This document shows positions 58,569 through 64,000 of a stretch of 64,000 nt of DNA, piece after piece. A program made the translations under genes and the position numbers. The stretch spans positions 71,501,038 to 71,565,037 of the forward strand of contig JAYGXS010000001.1 in the NCBI GenBank assembly GCA_036362985.1, given 5' to 3'. The DNA is from Ligula intestinalis (taxonomy: Eukaryota; Platyhelminthes; Cestoda; Diphyllobothriidea; Diphyllobothriidae). A model generated the notes under the pieces. It ran no database searches and was not told the origin of the DNA. It worked only from the letters and a program-made list of their open reading frames with translations. Position 1 is the stretch's first letter, and every line of letters starts with the position of its first letter.

Positions 58569-59161
58569 TCAGGGCCGTGGTACGCACATCCAAGTCGCGA
58601 AAATCGAAAAAGAAGGACCAAAGGTTATCCGTTTTTACCATTGACGAGGTTCAGACGGGCAAAGTCAAGCAACTTGACGTGGATCCGCTATACGACACTG
58701 AGGTCGAGGAGGAAGACGATGAGAATATTTGTACAAGATGTTTCGGAAATATAAAGGGGCCAGAACAACGCCATGCGAGCAAGATATCGCGGAGGATGTC
58801 AATCGCCGACGCCCAATTGCTGGCGGACGAACAGCAAATCGACTTTGATCAGTTACCCGAGGATGAGCAGCCTGAGGAAAGGAAGGAAAATATTTTTACA
58901 AAATGTTTCGGAAAGAAAAAAGAGCCAGAGGAGAGCCATGCGAGCATGATATCGCGGAGGATGTCAATCGCCGACGCCCAATTACTGGAGGAACAGCAAA
59001 TGGAAGCTGTTATGGACACGGGTGAAGAACCGCCGCCGGAAGCAGAAGACGAAACTAAGGAACGAAAATCAGGGAAGAAGAGCAAAGACAAAAAAAAGAA
59101 GAAAAAGAAGGATAAAGAGGGTGAAGGGGCGGAAAATGAACCGCCAGACGAGGCAGCCTAG
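58569..59161 (+). CDS. Ig-superfamily membrane protein, cytoplasmic tail exon (terminal)
   Basis: The acceptor CTCTCTTGCAG ends at 58568. The frame enters in phase 1 and runs 196 codons to TAG 59159-59161. The tail is basic (VVRTSKSRKSKKKDQRLSVF), then acidic (TEVEEEDDENI), then carries two direct repeats of 55 residues. Unit 1 begins ENICTRCFGNIKGPEQRHAS and unit 2 ENIFTKCFGKKKEPEESHAS; both contain ISRRMSIADAQLL. RRMS fits the PKA consensus R-R-x-S. The end is lysine-rich (SGKKSKDKKKKKKKDKEGEG) and closes ENEPPDEAA. Matching blocks lie 165 bp apart. No enzymatic domain is present, so it is a scaffold or phospho-regulated tail by inference. An ATG at 58484 is upstream of the acceptor and probably not used. 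Confidence 0.78.
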
Positions 59162-59287
59162 GGTGCGCCCATGGCTAGTGAGGCAGAGGGTCGTAGTGGC
59201 AAGAAAAAGAGAAAAAAGAAGGGCAAAAAGAATAGAAAAATGTTACTGTTGGAAGTGCCGAAGGATATGCGAAAAAACGTATTTTAA
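59162..59287 (+). other. In-frame open extension after the TAG stop
   Basis: Directly after TAG 59159-59161 the same frame stays open for 41 codons to TAA 59285-59287. It reads GAPMASEAEGRSGKKKRKKK then GKKNRKMLLLEVPKDMRKNV and F. The EGRSGKKKRKKKGKKNRK part mirrors the composition of KERKSGKKSKDKKKKKKKDK before the stop. So the stop looks as if it falls inside the lysine-rich region. Either the stop is recent, or it is read through at some rate, or the resemblance reflects an old duplication. ATTAAA at 59403-59408 could be the polyadenylation signal. Confidence 0.5.
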
Positions 59288-60459
59288 ACTTTCTAACAGG
59301 AAATCAGTCCAGCCAGGCCAGTTTATTGTTCCGTTGACAATAACTGTAAAGCAAGAGTTTGTGTGGCAGTTTACCATGTTTTAACTTATCGATACCGTAC
59401 ATTGAATTAAATATGCCTGTGACTGAGAAACTTCCCTTTGTGACCTTTTTGTTTGCTGTTAGTCTTCACATGGGGGTGGTCAATCATGAATTGGTGCACT
59501 CCGATTGGCTTCGAGCCTTCGCATGGATAGGCACAAGACTAGTCCGGCTGTGAATGGACGTTGAGCAAGAGACTGATAGTGTGCGGAAGGCACAGCGGAT
59601 TAAGGAAGAGTGCGCACAGCAGGCTGTCACGCCCCACTGCAAAAGCTTGGCGGACGGAGATATCGCAGGGAACTAAGTAAGTTAAACCATGCAAATGCGA
59701 TCTTCAGACCATATTTAATTAGTGCTGAAGAGAAGTCCATAAAGGCCAGAGTGGTAGGAATAATGTATTGTGTACACAAGGGAGAGGAAAATAGATGAGA
59801 GTAGATTGAATTGGATAGCTCACGACCAGCACGAGAGCCAGCCACGATCCAAGTACGGTTTTCAGCAGCAGGCAGCAGCGAGAACGAGCATTGTCTGGTT
59901 GGCTCAAAGGTTACTGGCCGGAAAGACGGCATTGATCAAGGCGTGCATGCGTCTTATTCGCCACTGAGAGAGGCTATCCTTTGCGGTACCTGATTGGCAG
60001 TTGTAGAAGGCGCCTAAGTGCAGAAGTACTCGTTAGCGGCAGCGAGCCTTCGGACATGCTCGCCCATGTGGATTGAGCCACCACAAGTGCACGATGAGTC
60101 AGCGCAGTGATGCTGATCACCGACTGCTACACGTATATCGCAGTTAATAGAGTAGAGCCCAGTTGCTACAACCTTCAAGCCCGGTTTCGTGTGTGGAGTG
60201 GGACGCCAGTTGGGGAAAATTGTGAATTACTTACGGGGGTAGGGAAAAATCGGTTGGAAGGAGTCGGTAGTCAGACGAACGCACGTCCAAAGTCGCAGAA
60301 AAGGCATCCAAAGTGTTAAAGCACGGACCTCATCTCCAGTGAGGTCATTTTTGAGTCAGCCTGGGAGATGATTGGCCAGTTAGAACAGCCCAGATTGGGG
60401 GTCACTGGTCCTCACGTGCAGGCAGTCACGAGAGGCGAGAGGTTCAGCGTTGAACCATG
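59288..60459. other. 3' flank of the Ig gene; no gene recognised
   Basis: A possible ATTAAA polyadenylation signal lies at 59403-59408. The frames at 59610-60319 are short and without domains. Confidence 0.45.
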
Positions 60460-60915
60460 TGTGGAATACGATGTAGGCCGGCCGGGTAATAGATGATAGT
60501 AATATGCCAACGGTTATAACCAGTAAATAAGAAAATAATATGTGGGAGGCCAGAATGGTAGAAATCCTTTAATAAAGTGCAGAAGAAGAGGAGTATTGGT
60601 AAGAGGAATTTGACTTTCGGATGAGTGCATTCCAGCCGTCAGCGAACCGGGTCCGGGCATCTGCAGTTCGGCAGTGAGGTCACCGGGTTCGGGAGTCTTT
60701 CACTGTGAAACCAGTGCACGTCCGACTGTGCAGGTTGGCCAGTCCGAAGTGGCGAGAACGTACGCAGTCACCACAGTTATGTCTTTTGATAATCGACCTT
60801 GAACGGTGATTTGCCGTGGCTTAATCATAATGGGCTAAATGGAAGCTGGTTATGATAGAGAGAAGTTGAACACGTGCCCATGACCTTAGCCGGCCTTTGT
60901 CACGCTCTGGCAGCA
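60460..60915 (+). mobile_element. LTR family A copy, 3'-truncated
   Basis: It starts TGTGGAATACGATGTAGGCC and keeps the blocks GGTAATAGATGATAGTAATA, TGAGTGCATTCCAGCCGTCA, GAGGTCACCGGGTTCGGGAG and CCTTTGTCACGCTCTGG. After CGCTCTGG the family sequence is lost. CATG occurs just before the start and again near 60914-60917, so the truncation may predate insertion; this is tentative. Confidence 0.65.
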
Positions 60916-60917
60916 TG

Positions 60918-61578
60918 ATGTCTCTATCCTACGGAGGGGCGTATATCGCAGCTTATTTAACTGTAACCAATGTATTATTTTCAAACGTTAGGACTGTGAG
61001 ATAAGCGTATTTTTAGGGTCACTGCCCGTCGTCGGTCACAGTTACCTGACTCCAGCATAGCCGCAGAAATTGCCGCTACACTCGAGGTTTGCCAGTTATA
61101 CATTGGTTACTTAAAGTTAGCAAGTAACGTAATTGTTTCGTTGAATAAAGTGGAAGTGTCCACAGCTCGCCAGACGAAACAAGCCAGGGTTGGTGAATCC
61201 TGGACCAGATCGGAGTTTACCTATTTACTTATTAAACTGTGTAAGACGGACACACATGGACTCGGAGTTGGACCACCACAGGCCCTCTAGGGTGTTATTT
61301 ATGCTGACGAATACAGATTTTCTTTTAAGACGAACAAGGTTTTTGTTCGCATTAGATGGCCGCTGGCAGGAGCCATTAAAATTTGGGCAAAAAACGACGC
61401 GAAGTTGTGAGTATTCAAGCTGAGGCGCCAAAATATATCCATGCACGTAATATGGTTGCACGCACTCCTCGACCCATCCGTAGGAAGTCGGGAAAGAAAC
61501 GTTTTGTATTAGGCGGTGTCCATTGGTTGTCTTTCCAGTACCAGTGCTGTACGCTTATAGAGTATGGCATGTCCCATG
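60918..61578. other. No gene recognised
   Basis: Only short frames without domains on both strands. Confidence 0.4.
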
Positions 61579-61582
61579 GGTC

Positions 61583-62011
61583 TGTAGCGACCCCTTATTC
61601 TCAGTCATGCTTCCTTCGAATGCCGCGGGGACAAGTTCACTCTATTTCTGCGTTCGCAAGACGCCATAGTCAAAGCTGGCCAACCACTTCTGATGGTCAG
61701 ACCAGCGCACGAGATGTGGGACATTTGTTTCCGCTCATTCACTTCCAGAGCCGACGACCCACTGTTCGGTTGTAGCTCTCCGGATCCAGTGCTCTACTTG
61801 TCGGACTATGCCTCTGGACTCCGGCCCATCCATGGCTGGACTACACTTGTCTGGGAGTCACCTGCATGGTACTTACATTCTACGCTTGTTATCTCTCAGT
61901 AAATTATCGCTGACACTTTGGCCTTTCACGCCTTATACTATCAACTTACTTATAAAACGTTGGGATACGTTCTCTCGTCTATTATCCGGTTGGACCACAT
62001 CGTATCCCACA
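61583..62011 (-). mobile_element. Solo LTR, family A, 429 bp, minus strand
   Basis: On the minus strand it starts TGTGGGATACGATGTGGTCC and ends GAATAAGGGGTCGCTACA. The 4-bp target duplication GGTC is exact at 61579-61582 and 62012-62015. It is the closest relative of the 40317-40784 copy: both contain the block TGCAGGTGACTCCCAGACAA, GTGTAGTCCAGCCATG and the TCGTCGGCTCTGGAAGT stretch. Confidence 0.87.
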
Positions 62012-62015
62012 GGTC

Positions 62016-64000
62016 ACTGACATATTGCAGTGGCTTAAAGTAATGAGGAAACCTCTTGCCGCTGCGATCTTCAAGGCCTGCTTCCGTGTAGGAAAATAAG
62101 CGGGACGCCAAGTGGAGGGAATAGCGCATTCTGTACAGAAGTAACGGAAAAAGGAAAGAGGAAGATGACTGTCGGACGCGCGTGGGTCTGCACCCGAGCG
62201 GTGTAATCTCCAAAGTGTTTGAACATGGAAATCGTGGCAGGGAAGTTCCCTATGAATCATCCTCAAGAGGGGGGGGGGGGGATTGACCAGATTGGATCGG
62301 GGGGAGGGGCAGGCGTTGCTGTGTGCCCACTTGCTAGCCACCGTGGGAGAGGAAGTGTTGGCATGGTTTGTGGTACCAGTGATTGGCTCTCCCAGAGGTG
62401 GACCGATAAATGCAATCATGTAACCTCATATGTGACGTGACGTGGGAGGTGGAAGACGCCACAGAGTGACTACAGATCCACGTGCTACATGCTTGCAGTA
62501 AACCCTCGAGTGTGTGTGTTCGCGGGCATGCTGCCGTGCACTTTGTTTCCTCTGTAAATGTATGTTGCCCTTTTAAACAAAGGCAAGCTATAAAAATCAG
62601 TTAAATGAGCACAGTTAGTTGAATCAGTGAAGTTTGGGGGTCAGGATTATGTGTTGATGAGTGGCTTAAACAGGATGGAGTTCTTCCACACTTCATCCAT
62701 AAAATATTTGATTGCACCAAACAATTATTCGATGGTGGATGTATGCGTGAAGGATAGTCTGTGTACTGCCATCTAGGTTCCATAATCATGCCTCCACTCA
62801 CTATATTTGGGGCTGCCCTAAATGTGTGGCATAAGCGGACAAAAGCCAAAACCATGGAAATTCGATGCAGTTATACTCCGAATGTTAAGTCCCATTACTT
62901 CTGATAACTGGCACAGCGTTCTTCTATCCCGGTTGGTGAAGATGTTGTCTTGTAAACAAAACCATAAACAAAATTTTAAAATATTTGAAGGGTCTGGATT
63001 CATCCTAGGGCCGCCCAATTGCAAAAGTCTCCCAAGTGTATTATGGAATTCGTGAGTAACGGGGACTGAAAGAGTGAACGGACACCAGGGGCGGTGTAGG
63101 TGCGCAATCAGAAGGAAATTAGAGCCGCGTGTAAGTTTTCTATTGAACTAAAATTAAAGTTGAAAAGTTGCGAAAAGGATAAAATGACTGCAAAGGGAGC
63201 CCATAGATCAAGAAGACTATAAGAACAACGCTTATTGGTTAAAATAATCAAGAAAGTATTTCGATGGGCGGTAATTCGACCTAATGCAAATTTGCGAGTA
63301 TTTTTCTAGGGAGGAAGTTTCCTTGGTAGCGTTTGAATTATACTATATTATCATATGCTTACTCAAGGAATTTCAGAAGGCGTAGTTTTTATTTGCTCAG
63401 TGGTTTTCGACTTCACTCAGTGCAGTAGTCCTACTGATTTGGAACCTGAGTTACTTGGCAAGGCTGCTACAAAATCCTCGCCTGCACCATGCAATCGCGC
63501 AGTTGCAGGTATCCTCTTGGATTTCCTTTCTTATGTTTCTTACCACACGATCGCGTCTATGGAAGTGTCATAGCCCTCGGCTATAATATAAGACTACCAC
63601 AGTGGTCCTTCGTTACCTTTGCATAATCGCGATTTGATTGTTTCCTAAGATACATCGTTGATGATCGCACGAAAATGCTTTTCATTCAGTTACGGCTTAA
63701 CAGAGGGAAAAACACCTTTACGCAAGAAAATAGATAGTGACATACATTATCTAGATGATTGAAGTTCCTAAAAAAAGACAAAAAGGTTCGATGACCTCGC
63801 CTACGGACAACTCAAATTAAGCAAATCTGCCAAACCAACTTAATAATTAAGTCAGCCTAGCAGTCATTCTGGTGGATTCTAGATGATTGCTTAGGAAATC
63901 CTGCTTGGGCAGTCAACTTTCTCCCGTATTGGTGGATGCCATATGAGCGAAAAGTTGAGCGGTTAATATCGATCCAAGTGTGATTAAACTCATGGCGTGA
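62016..64000. other. No gene recognised; short G-run
   Basis: A run of about 11 G lies at 62271-62281. The remaining frames (longest 145 residues, minus strand 61982-62419, overlapping the LTR) carry no domain. Nothing else could be supported. Confidence 0.4.

Noticed and set aside
1..64000. CRISPR array, bacterial operon or phage content
   Set aside because: No spaced direct repeats, no bacterial gene density or ribosome binding sites; introns, SINEs and retroelements show a eukaryotic nuclear region.

Overview
The window reads as nuclear DNA of a metazoan, most likely a flatworm and probably a diphyllobothriid-type tapeworm. The evidence is GT-AG introns, long AT-rich stretches without genes, tRNA-derived SINEs, a Penelope-like element with a GIY-YIG tail, a gypsy gag-like fragment, an APE-type non-LTR element, and paired C2H2 fingers of a kind I associate from memory with tapeworm repeats. 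The species call is inference; no database was used.

The one convincing host gene is on the + strand from about 27.87 to 59.16 kb. I can place five exons: 27872-28234 (cysteine-rich Ig-like), 35973-36245 (classical Ig), 54213-54452 (small unrecognised ectodomain), 54515-54922 (cysteine-rich stalk plus transmembrane helix) and 58569-59161 (cytoplasmic tail with two 55-residue repeats and a lysine-rich end). Every junction I can define is phase 1 with an AG acceptor and GT donor, so the exons join in frame and predict a single-pass immunoglobulin-superfamily surface protein. The signal-peptide exon was not found. After the TAG stop the frame stays open for 41 more lysine-rich codons.

Layout: 1-27 kb is AT-rich and nearly gene-free. 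It holds a decayed DD37D mariner-like transposon with TA duplications (9479-11016), two old diverged copies of one long segment (about 4.6-5.9 and 17.9-19.1 kb), two long near-perfect hairpins (15081-15177 and 20256-20348), the first of a family of solo LTRs, SINEs, and a Penelope-like fragment at 26.5 kb. From 28 to 53 kb, inside the introns of the Ig gene, lie solo LTRs of two families, SINEs in both orientations, three copies of a 0.5 kb module with a conserved hairpin, simple repeats, a zinc-finger fragment, and a dead non-LTR retrotransposon (about 38.9-42.94 kb) split by a 468-bp solo LTR. A hammerhead-ribozyme-like motif is at 53184-53235. The large fourth intron carries a 0.2 kb palindrome with tRNA-like ends and a solo LTR. 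From 59.3 to 64 kb only repeat remnants were recognised.

Seven LTR-like insertions (two families) were identified; five have exact short target duplications and TG...CA or near-TG...CA ends, and one more has a duplication with one mismatch. The gene is therefore a small amount of coding sequence spread through about 31 kb of accumulated mobile DNA. Coordinates of exons, LTR edges and hairpins were read base by base; edges of SINEs and decayed elements are approximate.
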